Shown piece by piece: positions 6,899-15,074 of a DNA stretch of 64,000 nt. Both the position numbers and the translations under genes were made by a program. Positions within the stretch are counted from its first letter, which is position 1, and the number at the start of each line of letters is the position of its first letter. The stretch is from CAYYYG01 sp964490875 (GTDB lineage: Bacteria > Patescibacteriota > Microgenomatia > UBA1406 > GWC2-37-13): NCBI GenBank assembly GCA_964490875.1, contig CAZBEF010000006.1, positions 52,596 to 116,595 of the forward strand, read 5' to 3'. A model generated the notes under the pieces. That model made no database searches and was not told the DNA's origin. It worked only from the letters and a program-made list of their open reading frames with translations.

Positions 6899-9886
6899 TT
6901 ACCAGGCTTCGCAGATCATTCGGAAGGAGCAGAATTCGCACCATTTTCCCACTTTCGGGACAAATTTATGCTGATTAATCTTCTCCGCGGATTCAGCAAT
7001 TTGCTGTTTAACGAGTATCAATTCTTCCTTTGTCCGTTTCATAGACACTTTTTTCATATCCTGAAGGTAGTAGAAGGTCAAATTTACCTTATCAACTGGC
7101 GTATTTAATAATGAAGGATCTGCTGCGGCCATGGCATAAATAGAAAGCTGCAGGCTCTTTTTGAGTTTTTTTTCATCGGGCATAGAGCCCGTCTTATAGT
7201 CAATAATTTCAATTTCACCTTCTGCTTTACTATCAATCCGGTCAATTTTTCCGGTTATAAACAGGTCATCATCAACTTTAATTTTAAAAAGCTTCTCTAA
7301 TCCAATAACCGAGACATGCTCTGTGTGGAATGTTTGAAAATATTTCTTCAGCATCGCTTCGCCTTCTTTTTTCATTTTATTCTGATGAGCCGGCGAGGCA
7401 TAACCGATTGGAATCCAGACTTTTTTATAAATCTCAAGCAAATGGTCAATTCCCACTGTCGGATCATTCATATAATCCATATAAAATCGTTGCAGGGAAC
7501 GGTGAATGCTGTCTCCAAACGAAGCTGCAGAAGACTGGCTGGTGGGAATCTTTAAAATGTACTGATATTTATATTGCAAAGAACACAATTCAAATGATTC
7601 AAGCTGAGAGAAGGAAAAGTTTTTAATTATCGCTTTATTTTTTGCTGGATCCTTCGTTTCACTCAGGATGACAGCGGGGGCGTCTACTGGTTTAAAATCA
7701 AATATGGAAAGCTGTTCTTTTTCTTCCTGCTTAATCGTCATCTGCTTTTCAACTTCTGCCTGGCCAACTGTCTCAATTACAAAAGGTGAGACTTTTCTGT
7801 CTCGTTTACCATCACCATATCTTCGTGCCGCAGATAAATACAGTTTGTTTTTAGCGCGTGTCAGCGCCACATAAAACAAACGCCGTTCTTCAAGAGTATG
7901 ATAGTTTCCTTCCGGAAGAATTTCTTTTATAAGCTTCTGCGGAATCGGAAGAGTTTCTTTTTTATCTGTCGTTGGGAATCGTCCCTGGCTAAGATTCACC
8001 AAAAACACAACCGGAAATTCTAATCCTTTTGCACCGTGTGCTGTCAGAATATTTACCCCATCGTATTCCGGCATTTCGTTGTCTGCTGTTACCGGCGATT
8101 CGCCAAGCTCCATACTCATTTGGATATAATCGACAACCGCAAACACCGAAGAATCTTCATATTCCGATTCAAACGCTTTTAACTTCTCAAAAAACTTTGA
8201 AATATTATTGGCAAACTTTTCATCGGCTGCAGAATTTATATTTGTCATCCGTTTCAAAATGCCGCTGTCTTCAAGAAAATAGTACAAAATCTGTCCTGCG
8301 GTATTTTTTTTCATCAGCGGGATGTGCCGTTGAATCATCGAAACAATGGTAAACAATTTATCCCGTGTTTCTTCATCAAAAATAGGCAAGTAGCGTCGAT
8401 AATTTTCATAGTCATCCCTAAATAATTCATTATGAAAGAAAGAGCTGCATACTTCCACAGCCTGAAGAAGAGGTAAGGCAGTTTTTTTGGCAAAGGAAAG
8501 CAAAAGTCCAATTTCATGCTGATCAATCCCAAATGTATCCATGCATAAGATTCGATAAAACGATGGCGAATCTTCGATATCACTCAAAACTTTTAGATAA
8601 GCAATAAGATCTTTAATCTCCGGTTGCTTAAACAACATTCCCGGACCCCAAAACCGGTAGGGGACTCCGTTCCGCGCTAAAGCTGTAATAAAAGGATCAG
8701 ATTGTTTATTAGCTCTAACGAGAATGGCGAAATCTTTATATGTAAGAGGCGTTTCATCATCTGCAGAATCTTTTATCAACTTCTGAATTTCTGAAACTAT
8801 ATAATCGGCTTCTACCTGTCCGGAATCGTGATATCTGAACTGCACCGCATTCTTCGCATCGCCTGCTTCGGCAGAAAGTTTTTTAGAAATGCCAAGCTGA
8901 GCTTCTAATGTATCCGGATCATTATGTTTAATCAAAGTGTAAGCAGCATCAAGGATCGGCTGGTTTGAACGGTAATTCCTATTAAGCGAAATAGATTTTG
9001 CTGTAGGATAATCCTTCATAAACTGGAGAATGTTAGAGACCGAAGCACCGCGGAATTTATAGATGGCCTGAGAATCGTCGCCTACAACCGTGAGAAAGTT
9101 TTGAGAGGGCGGACACAGCATTTTAATCAGATTGTATTGGGCAATGTTTGTATCCTGAAATTCGTCAACCAACACATGAGTAAACTGTTTTTTATATTTC
9201 AGCAGAATATTCTTCCGTTTTCGAAACACTTCAAGAAGGTAGAAAATAAGGTCTGCGAAGTCAAAATATCCCTGTTTAATCTTTAAATTCTGATATGTTT
9301 CATATGCATTGGCGAGTTCTGTGTATTTATCAATGTCTTCTTGAGTCAGCGCGTCTTCTTTATCAGTATCAATCGTCTCTGTAATCTGCAATGATTGTAC
9401 CCATTTCTTATATTCTTCAGGAGAAATATCTTCGTCCCTCAGTCTGCTGAAATGCTGAATAAGAGCCTGAAGGAACTTATTAGGGTTGCCGAGCGGCCGG
9501 AAATACTTCAGATTAAAGGCAAAGAGGTTTTTTTTCAGAAAGGTGATAGTCTCCGCTTCTGTCAGCAATTTGTAGCCTGGATCAAGCCCAATATGGCTAA
9601 TCTCTGTTCGTAGCAGTTGATCAGCAAACGAGTGAAAGGTAGAAATCCATTCATGAAAATAGCCGTATGGCAAGGCAATATCAACCCGCTCCACCATCTC
9701 TTTGGCAGCTTTTTCAGTGAATGTAAGCGCCAAGATATGTTCTGGATCTACTTTTTTTTCAAGAATAAGGTGTTTAATTTTCTCGACTATAGTTGTAGTT
9801 TTACCGGTTCCCGCACCAGCTATGATAAGCAGCGGTCCATTATCGTACGATACAGCTTGTTTCTGTTGTTCATTGAGTGTTGCCAT
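6899..9886 (-). CDS. UvrD/Rep-family helicase fused to a Cas4/RecB-like nuclease with Fe-S cysteines
   Basis: A 995-residue protein from the ATG at 9886. A GTG at 9913 would add nine residues, but it lies close to a putative -10 box (9904-9909), so ATG is preferred. The N-terminal SF1A helicase has GAGTGKTTT, VDEFQDTN, GDDSQAIYKFRGA, LNRNYRSN and TAHGAKGLEF. The C-terminal nuclease has GDSIHRSLQ, FITGKIDRID and EIIDYKTG (PD-(D/E)XK core), with FELC plus a final CEFCSFRMIC likely holding a 4Fe-4S cluster, as in AddB, AdnA/B and Cas4. It probably resects double-strand breaks for recombination. The linker near residues 738-747 (VILSETKDPA) is encoded by a dispersed-repeat-like DNA segment. Confidence 0.9.
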   Translation of the reverse strand: MATLNEQQKQAVSYDNGPLLIIAGAGTGKTTTIVEKIKHLILEKKVDPEHILALTFTEKAAKEMVERVDIALPYGYFHEWISTFHSFADQLLRTEISHIGLDPGYKLLTEAETITFLKKNLFAFNLKYFRPLGNPNKFLQALIQHFSRLRDEDISPEEYKKWVQSLQITETIDTDKEDALTQEDIDKYTELANAYETYQNLKIKQGYFDFADLIFYLLEVFRKRKNILLKYKKQFTHVLVDEFQDTNIAQYNLIKMLCPPSQNFLTVVGDDSQAIYKFRGASVSNILQFMKDYPTAKSISLNRNYRSNQPILDAAYTLIKHNDPDTLEAQLGISKKLSAEAGDAKNAVQFRYHDSGQVEADYIVSEIQKLIKDSADDETPLTYKDFAILVRANKQSDPFITALARNGVPYRFWGPGMLFKQPEIKDLIAYLKVLSDIEDSPSFYRILCMDTFGIDQHEIGLLLSFAKKTALPLLQAVEVCSSFFHNELFRDDYENYRRYLPIFDEETRDKLFTIVSMIQRHIPLMKKNTAGQILYYFLEDSGILKRMTNINSAADEKFANNISKFFEKLKAFESEYEDSSVFAVVDYIQMSMELGESPVTADNEMPEYDGVNILTAHGAKGLEFPVVFLVNLSQGRFPTTDKKETLPIPQKLIKEILPEGNYHTLEERRLFYVALTRAKNKLYLSAARRYGDGKRDRKVSPFVIETVGQAEVEKQMTIKQEEKEQLSIFDFKPVDAPAVILSETKDPAKNKAIIKNFSFSQLESFELCSLQYKYQYILKIPTSQSSAASFGDSIHRSLQRFYMDYMNDPTVGIDHLLEIYKKVWIPIGYASPAHQNKMKKEGEAMLKKYFQTFHTEHVSVIGLEKLFKIKVDDDLFITGKIDRIDSKAEGEIEIIDYKTGSMPDEKKLKKSLQLSIYAMAAADPSLLNTPVDKVNLTFYYLQDMKKVSMKRTKEELILVKQQIAESAEKINQHKFVPKVGKWCEFCSFRMICEAW
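7647..7674. repeat. short repeat-like segment inside the helicase-nuclease gene
   Basis: The segment encodes VILSETKDP on the minus strand, between helicase and nuclease domains. I recall similar DNA (CCTTCGTTTCACTCAGGATG and variants) as a dispersed repeat in many unrelated bacterial genomes. Only one copy is in this window, so its repeat nature rests on memory. Confidence 0.4.
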
Positions 9887-9903
9887 GAGAGTTTTGTGTA
9901 TCC

Positions 9904-9909
9904 ATTGTA
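9904..9909 (-). promoter_or_regulatory. -10 box of the helicase-nuclease gene
   Basis: TACAAT on the minus strand, 17 nt before the ATG at 9886 and immediately downstream of the alternative GTG start at 9913. This position argues for the ATG start. No clear -35. Confidence 0.35.
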
Positions 9910-10021
9910 TCACGCGAACAACAATTCAGTTTGAAAAAAGAATCAAGGCCTGGTATGATACATCGTCCTACTATATATATGTTTTATTATAGTGTGGACA
10001 AAAAATCTCCGAATATTGTTC

Positions 10022-10050
10022 TTGACTTTTAATATCTTTGCGTTTAATAT
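10022..10050 (+). promoter_or_regulatory. tuf promoter
   Basis: TTGACT (10022-10027) and TAATAT (10045-10050) with a 17-nt spacer. The leader to the tuf ATG is about 57 nt, with a short hairpin (ACAAAT/ATTTGT) at 10061-10075. AAGGAG at 10051-10056 is too far from the ATG to act as a ribosome binding site for tuf. Confidence 0.75.
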
Positions 10051-10113
10051 AAGGAGATAAACAAATTTTATTTGTTCGTTATTTTAATTATTAATAAATT
10101 TTAAAACACTACT

Positions 10114-11298
10114 ATGGCAACAGGTGCATTTCAGCGAAACAAACCACATTTAAACATTGGTACCATCGGCCACGTCGATCATGGTAAAACCACAACAACT
10201 TCTGCAATTCATTACGTTCTTTCAAAAAAAGGACAAGCACAATTCTTGAAATACGAAGAAATTGACAAAGCTCCAGAAGAAAGAGCACGCGGAGTCACCA
10301 TTAACATTCATCATTCAGAATACGAAACAGATAAACGACACTATGCACACATTGATGCTCCAGGACATGCAGATTACATCAAGAACATGATCACCGGTGC
10401 AGCTCAAATGGACGGCGCAATCTTAGTCGTCTCTGCTCCAGACGGCCCAATGCCTCAGACACGAGAACACATTCTTTTGGCTCGACAGGTTAATGTTCCT
10501 GCCATAGTTGTCTACTTAAATAAAGTCGACATGGTTCAGGATAAAGAAATCATCGACCTCGTCGAAATGGAAGTTCGTGATCTTCTCACAAAATATAAAT
10601 ACCCAGGCGACAAAGTTCCAGTCATCAAAGGTTCTTCATTGAAAGCCCTTTCCGATGATCCAGAATCAGTCAAAGCCATCGAAGATCTGATGAAAGCAGT
10701 TGACGAATACGTTCCAGATCCAGTTAGACCATTAGATCAGCCATTCCTTATGCCGGTCGAAGACGTCTTCACCATTCAAGGCCGAGGAACAGTCGTTACT
10801 GGTAGAGTTGAACGAGGTATTCTTAAAGTAAACGAAGAAATCGAAATCGTTGGTGTTAAAGATAGTAGAAAAACAACCGTCACAGGTATTGAAATGTTCC
10901 GAAAGACTCTTGACGAAGCTCGAGCCGGAGACAACACAGGTCTTTTGCTCCGAGGTGTAGAAAAAACCGACGTTGAACGTGGTCAGGTCATTGCCAAACC
11001 AGGCAGTGTTAAACCACACACCGATTTCGAAGCAGAAATTTACGTCCTTACAAAAGAAGAAGGTGGACGACACACTCCATTCTTTACAGGATACCGACCA
11101 CAGTTTTACATCAGAACAACCGATGTTACCGGTGAATTGAACCTCCCAGCAGGTGTTGAGATGGTTATGCCTGGCGATAATATCAAAATTACCGCTAAGC
11201 TTATTTACCCAATCGCACTTGAAGAAGGACTTAAATTCGCTATCCGAGAAGGTGGACACACCGTCGGAGCAGGAGTTGTTACCAAAGTTACAAAATAA
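10114..11298 (+). CDS. tuf: translation elongation factor Tu
   Basis: A 394-residue GTPase that brings aminoacyl-tRNA to the ribosome; its length equals E. coli EF-Tu. Visible GTPase motifs are GHVDHGKT (19-26), DAPGHADY (G3, with Ala where most bacteria have Cys), NKVDMV (G4) and GSSLKA (G5). The effector region is ERARGVTIN followed by the less usual IHHSEYET. Domains 2 and 3 are complete, ending in GGHTVGAGVVTKVTK. It has its own promoter and a strong hairpin terminator before rpsJ. Confidence 0.98.
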   Translation: MATGAFQRNKPHLNIGTIGHVDHGKTTTTSAIHYVLSKKGQAQFLKYEEIDKAPEERARGVTINIHHSEYETDKRHYAHIDAPGHADYIKNMITGAAQMDGAILVVSAPDGPMPQTREHILLARQVNVPAIVVYLNKVDMVQDKEIIDLVEMEVRDLLTKYKYPGDKVPVIKGSSLKALSDDPESVKAIEDLMKAVDEYVPDPVRPLDQPFLMPVEDVFTIQGRGTVVTGRVERGILKVNEEIEIVGVKDSRKTTVTGIEMFRKTLDEARAGDNTGLLLRGVEKTDVERGQVIAKPGSVKPHTDFEAEIYVLTKEEGGRHTPFFTGYRPQFYIRTTDVTGELNLPAGVEMVMPGDNIKITAKLIYPIALEEGLKFAIREGGHTVGAGVVTKVTK

Positions 11299-11315
11299 GT
11301 AATTAGTTTTTCGCA

Positions 11316-11352
11316 AGTAGCTTGTAGGATAAACACCTACAAGCTACTTTTG
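11316..11352 (+). terminator. hairpin terminator between tuf and rpsJ
   Basis: A perfect 13-bp stem (AGTAGCTTGTAGG at 11316-11328 pairs with 11336-11348) with a 7-nt loop, followed by TTTTGCACTTTT. It sits 18 nt after the tuf stop. No separate rpsJ promoter is obvious, so partial read-through probably supplies rpsJ. Confidence 0.8.
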
Positions 11353-11367
11353 CACTTTTAAATTTTT

Positions 11368-11676
11368 ATGCCAAAAGGTAGAATTCGAATCCGGTTAAAA
11401 GCATACGATCATAGGCTTGTTGATGAAACATGCCAAAAAATCGTAGACACGGCAATTAAAACAGGCGCTTCTATAAAAGGACCTGTTCCACTGCCAAGCC
11501 GAAGAGAAATTTATGTTGTAAATAAATCAACATTCATTGATAAAGATTCTCGAGAACATTTTGGACTAAAGATTCATAAAAGACTTCTTGACATAATGAA
11601 TCCTACTAACCAGACTATTGATTCTTTAATGCACCTTGAACTTCCTGCAGGTGTTGAGGTTGAAGTGAAAATGTAA
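11368..11676 (+). CDS. rpsJ: 30S ribosomal protein S10
   Basis: 102 residues (E. coli 103). S10 sits in the 30S head; it also binds NusB in antitermination in well-studied bacteria. The core is recognisable: RIRLKAYDHRLVD, IKGPVPLPSRREIYVV and a basic loop ending HFGLKIHKRLLDI. It follows tuf, as in many bacteria, but is cut off from rplC by about 410 bp holding a new promoter and an attenuator-like leader, so S10 does not head the main operon here. Confidence 0.97.
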   Translation: MPKGRIRIRLKAYDHRLVDETCQKIVDTAIKTGASIKGPVPLPSRREIYVVNKSTFIDKDSREHFGLKIHKRLLDIMNPTNQTIDSLMHLELPAGVEVEVKM

Positions 11677-11939
11677 AGTATTCAGACTTCGAAAAAGACT
11701 TCTAGAACAGCATGTATAGAATAAGAGATATGTTGCTGAAAAAGAACTGAATTAATTCTTGCCGAAGCAGGAAATATGTTTGAAAAGAAAGAAGTTATAG
11801 TAATTTGAAATATTCAAAAAAAATTAATTAGAATAGGAAATAAAGGAAATGCTATTTATTTTTAAGTAGCTCATAAACATTTCTTACCATTCTCTTATTC
11901 TTTACTAGATAAAAATACAGAAAAGCGTGAAATTTCTTA
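11677..11939. other. AT-rich stretch between rpsJ and the rplC promoter, no gene seen
   Basis: No reading frame with recognisable protein similarity and no tRNA-like fold was found. The stretch is A-rich with scattered stops on both strands. A weak pairing exists between AAGGAAATG and CATTTCTT near 11845-11885. Confidence 0.4.
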
Positions 11940-11968
11940 TTGAATAATCAAATTGATTGTTATATAAT
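11940..11968 (+). promoter_or_regulatory. promoter of the main ribosomal-protein operon
   Basis: TTGAAT (11940-11945) and TATAAT (11963-11968) separated by 17 nt. Predicted transcription starts near 11975, giving a leader of about 112 nt before rplC. Confidence 0.75.
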
Positions 11969-12022
11969 TTCCTTCAATGCATATTTTCCAGATTGAGGAA
12001 AAATGTAAGCTTTAGAAAGGAA

Positions 12023-12065
12023 CCAGATTGTTAGGCACAGGCCCTAATCTGGGCCTGTTTTTTTT
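12023..12065 (+). promoter_or_regulatory. attenuator-like leader of the rplC operon (alternative hairpins)
   Basis: A textbook terminator, CAGGCCC (12038-12044), loop TAATCT, GGGCCTG (12051-12057), is followed by eight T (12058-12065). A competing stem pairs CCAGATTGTTAGG (12023-12035) with CCTAATCTGG (12043-12052) and would destroy the terminator. The two structures are mutually exclusive, the usual design of a transcription attenuator. Ligand or ribosomal protein controlling it unknown. Confidence 0.7.
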
Positions 12066-12086
12066 GTTCGATATTTATTTATATTT

Positions 12087-12770
12087 ATGGCAGGTTTTAT
12101 ACTCGGCGAAAAATCGGAACAATCTCAACTTTTTGATGATGCTGGAAAACGCATTCCAGTAACTCACTTAAAAACATCTCCATGTTACCTTATTGATATT
12201 ACCGTGCCACAGAATTCTCGTGGCCACTACAGTGTCAAACTTGGATTCGGCACTGCAAAAACCATCAACAAACCAACCAGAGGACATTTAGAAAAAGCGG
12301 GAATAAAAACCCCGCTTCGCTTTTTAAAAGAGATTCGATTCGATAATGCTATAGATTCCATCAAATCCATCGAAGAAAGTGGAAAGCGCGGTATTCAAAT
12401 TGGTGAACAGAAAATTTTTATTGGCGAAGAAGTAAAACCATCAATGGTATTTAAAAAAGGCGATGTTGTCGATGTTTCAGGCACTTCAAAGGGAAAAGGA
12501 TTCCAGGGTGTTGTTAAACGACATGGTTTTAAAGGTGGATCAAAAACTCATGGACAGTCAGACCGCCAACGAGCTCCTGGTTCCGCAGGACAAGGTACAA
12601 CTCCTGGCCATGTATATCGAGGAAAACGAATGGCTGGAAGAATGGGAACCGATCGAGTTACTATTCAAAGATTGCCAGTAATCGCAGCCGATGAACAGAC
12701 AATTACCGTTAAAGGACTTATTCCTGGTTTTAAAACAGGATTAGTCGAAGTTCGAAGTCATGGTCTCTAA
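12087..12770 (+). CDS. rplC: 50S ribosomal protein L3
   Basis: 227 residues (E. coli 209). L3 is an early assembly protein of the 50S subunit that reaches toward the peptidyl-transferase centre. The signatures are VDVSGTSKGKGFQGVVKRHGFKGG and GRMGTDRVT. It is the first gene after the attenuator-like leader and starts 22 nt after the T-run. No Shine-Dalgarno is present; the upstream sequence is AT only. The N-terminal barrel begins MAGFILGEKSEQSQLFD, slightly longer and more divergent than usual. Confidence 0.97.
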   Translation: MAGFILGEKSEQSQLFDDAGKRIPVTHLKTSPCYLIDITVPQNSRGHYSVKLGFGTAKTINKPTRGHLEKAGIKTPLRFLKEIRFDNAIDSIKSIEESGKRGIQIGEQKIFIGEEVKPSMVFKKGDVVDVSGTSKGKGFQGVVKRHGFKGGSKTHGQSDRQRAPGSAGQGTTPGHVYRGKRMAGRMGTDRVTIQRLPVIAADEQTITVKGLIPGFKTGLVEVRSHGL

Positions 12771-12784
12771 AAATTAATATACCT

Positions 12785-13507
12785 ATGGCAGAAGAAAAGA
12801 AAACAAAATCAGTTAAGGCAGCCAAACCAGCAGTAAAAAAAGCTGCTCCGGTAGAAAAAAAGTCTGCTTTGGATATCGCTTTGTATGGAATGGATGGTAA
12901 AGAATCAAAAACAGTTAGCCTGCCAAAAGAAATTTTTGCTGTTGAAGCAAGCCCTCGGTTGCTCGCTCAATATGTCCGGGTATATTTAGCAAACCAGCGA
13001 CAGGGCAATGCATCAACCAAAACAAGAGGAGAAGTTAATGCTTCTACAAAAAAGATTTACCGACAGAAAGGCACCGGTCGAGCTCGCCACGGTAGTAAAA
13101 AAGCTCCAATATTTGTCGGTGGAGGTATTGTTGGAGGCCCACAGCCAAAAGATCATACATTGAAGATGAATAAAAAACAGAAACAGAAAGCTCTTTTATA
13201 TTCACTTTCAATGAAAGCTAAAGAAGGAGCAATTGTTGGTATCGATGATGAATTCATGAAAATGAAGCCTAAAACAAAGACAGTTGCTGAATTCATGAAA
13301 ACTATTGGCACAGACAATGTCAAAACTCTTGTTGTTGTTCCAAAAATGGAATCGAATGGTTTTATGTTAAGTGTCCGCAATTTAGAAAAAGTAGATGCTG
13401 TTTCTGCTTTAAGCATCAATGCATACGAAGTTCTGAATCATCAGAAAATAATTTTCACCGAAGAAGCAGTTGAGTTGTTAAAAAGTCATTATACAAAAAA
13501 AGACTAA
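12785..13507 (+). CDS. rplD: 50S ribosomal protein L4
   Basis: 240 residues (E. coli 201). The extra length is an N-terminal Lys/Ala-rich extension (about 1-28, KKTKSVKAAKPAVKKAAP). The globular part and the exit-tunnel loop are normal: TKTRGEVNASTKKIYRQKGTGRARHGS. In E. coli L4 also represses the S10 operon; the leader upstream of rplC makes a similar loop possible here, though nothing in the sequence proves it. It starts 14 nt after rplC. Confidence 0.96.
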   Translation: MAEEKKTKSVKAAKPAVKKAAPVEKKSALDIALYGMDGKESKTVSLPKEIFAVEASPRLLAQYVRVYLANQRQGNASTKTRGEVNASTKKIYRQKGTGRARHGSKKAPIFVGGGIVGGPQPKDHTLKMNKKQKQKALLYSLSMKAKEGAIVGIDDEFMKMKPKTKTVAEFMKTIGTDNVKTLVVVPKMESNGFMLSVRNLEKVDAVSALSINAYEVLNHQKIIFTEEAVELLKSHYTKKD

Positions 13508-13508
13508 T

Positions 13509-13793
13509 ATGACAGATCGAGTAATCTTGAAACCGGTACTGACAGAAAAAGCAACCAACTTAGCAAAAGATAATACCTATACTTTCGAAGTTCATACAAA
13601 TGCAAATAAGTATCAAATTGCAGATATACTTGAACAGCTCTATAAAGTAAAAGTAGGCGAAATTCGGATTATGAATCGAAAAGGAAAGACACGCCGGGCA
13701 GGCCGCAAAATGCAGACTCGTGTACTGCCAGATATTAAATTAGCATATATTACCCTGAAAGAGGGAACAATTGATATATTTCCAAAAGCGTAA
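13509..13793 (+). CDS. rplW: 50S ribosomal protein L23
   Basis: 94 residues (E. coli 100). L23 lies at the tunnel exit and docks trigger factor and SRP. Signature features are VILKPVLTEKAT at the N-terminus, TFEVHTNANKYQIADILEQLYKVKV and the basic hairpin NRKGKTRRAGRKMQTRVLPDIKLAYITL. It begins one nucleotide after the L4 stop codon, so translational coupling is likely. Confidence 0.97.
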   Translation: MTDRVILKPVLTEKATNLAKDNTYTFEVHTNANKYQIADILEQLYKVKVGEIRIMNRKGKTRRAGRKMQTRVLPDIKLAYITLKEGTIDIFPKA

Positions 13794-13795
13794 CT

Positions 13796-14569
13796 ATGGC
13801 ACGAATTCAGATTCCAGCAACACAAGAACCGGAAAAAAGCTTAATTGAAATCCTGAAAAAACATTCAGGCCGGGATCATTCTGGAAAAGTTTCGGTCCGG
13901 CATCAGCGCGGCCGACAAAAAAGATACTATCGTATTATCGATTTTAGACGTGATAAAAAAGATATTGAAGGCAAGGTTTTGCGCATTGAATACGATCCAA
14001 ACAGAAATGCTCATATCGCACTCATCGAATATACAGATGGAGAAAAACGCTATATTCTTCATCCGGTAAATTTAAATATCGGCGATACAATCATCTCAAG
14101 TGAAAATGCTGAAATAAAAGTTGGAAACGCGTTACCGCTCAAGAATATTCCAATCGGTATTGAAGTTCATAATGTAGAACTTCTTCCAGGCCAGGGTGGA
14201 AAAATCATCCGAGGCGCCGGAACAGCTTCAGCAGTGTTGGCAAAAGAAGATATTTACGTTCATTTGAAGCTTCCATCGGGAGAAGTTCGCAAGTTTTTCA
14301 AGGATTGTTATGCAACAATAGGAAGAATCGGCAATATAGAACATAAAGATGAAATTATTGGTAAAGCAGGTAGAAAAATCCTTATGGGTATTTCACCTAC
14401 TGTTCGAGGCACAGCACAGAATCCTCGCAGTCATCCTCATGGTGGTGGAGAAGGACGCTCTGGAGAAGGTATGCATCCTAAGACTCCTTGGGGTAAGCCA
14501 GCTCGTGGTTTCCGAACACGCAAAAAGAAAAATTCAAGCAGCAAGTTTATTATTAAAAGACGAAAGTAA
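13796..14569 (+). CDS. rplB: 50S ribosomal protein L2
   Basis: 257 residues (E. coli 273; shortened at the N-terminus). L2 supports subunit association and the peptidyl-transferase centre. The conserved C-terminal block is intact: RGTAQNPRSHPHGGGEGRSGEG, with the functionally important His, then KTPWGKPARGFRTRKKK. Normally rpsS follows directly; here the next gene is rplV, 22 nt on, and rpsS is found 3.5 kb downstream. Confidence 0.97.
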   Translation: MARIQIPATQEPEKSLIEILKKHSGRDHSGKVSVRHQRGRQKRYYRIIDFRRDKKDIEGKVLRIEYDPNRNAHIALIEYTDGEKRYILHPVNLNIGDTIISSENAEIKVGNALPLKNIPIGIEVHNVELLPGQGGKIIRGAGTASAVLAKEDIYVHLKLPSGEVRKFFKDCYATIGRIGNIEHKDEIIGKAGRKILMGISPTVRGTAQNPRSHPHGGGEGRSGEGMHPKTPWGKPARGFRTRKKKNSSSKFIIKRRK

Positions 14570-14591
14570 GTTAATTATTAGCTAAACAGAC

Positions 14592-15047
14592 ATGGAATCA
14601 GTAACATATTTAAAAAATATACGAATTGCACCAAAAAAGTTGCGCTTTTTTACTCAATCAATAAAAAAGTTAAGCCCAGCAAAAGCAACCGATATGTTAT
14701 TGTACAGTCCGGAAAAGCCGGCTCAGGTATTTTATAAATCAATAAAATCAGCTATAAATAATGCAAAGCAGACTTTAAAAGTGAGTGATGATCTGTTACA
14801 ATTTAAAACTTTGCTCGTAGAAGAAGGACAGAAAATGCGCCGATATAGACCAGGTGGTCGAGGTACCGCACGCATGATAAAGAAAAAATATTCACATATT
14901 AAGATTGTATTGACAGCCAAAGAGCAGACAGAACCGGTTAAAAAGGAAGTAAAAGCAGAAGCACCAAAAAAAGAAGCAGTAGACAAGCCAGCAACTGAAA
15001 AACCGAAAGTAAAACGCACGGTTACTAGAAAAAAGAAAAGCGAATAA
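14592..15047 (+). CDS. rplV: 50S ribosomal protein L22
   Basis: 151 residues (E. coli 110). The core matches L22: RIAPKKLRFFTQSIKKLSPAKATDML, YKSIKSAINNA and the tunnel hairpin QKMRRYRPGGRGTARMIKKKYSHIKIVL. The last 40 residues are a lineage-specific Lys/Glu/Pro/Ala-rich tail (EPVKKEVKAEAPKKEAVDK and onward), like the extensions of L4 and L17 in this operon. Confidence 0.96.
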   Translation: MESVTYLKNIRIAPKKLRFFTQSIKKLSPAKATDMLLYSPEKPAQVFYKSIKSAINNAKQTLKVSDDLLQFKTLLVEEGQKMRRYRPGGRGTARMIKKKYSHIKIVLTAKEQTEPVKKEVKAEAPKKEAVDKPATEKPKVKRTVTRKKKSE

Positions 15048-15074
15048 ATTATAAATAGTATATAAGCTAAGAAT

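Noticed and set aside
10051..10058. AAGGAGAT as a Shine-Dalgarno for tuf
   Set aside because: It is more than 50 nt from the ATG and lies at the predicted transcription start; no start codon follows at proper spacing.
10732..11316. Long minus-strand frame opposite tuf
   Set aside because: It is the shadow of the highly biased tuf codons; product is Phe/Cys/Ser-rich with no family features.
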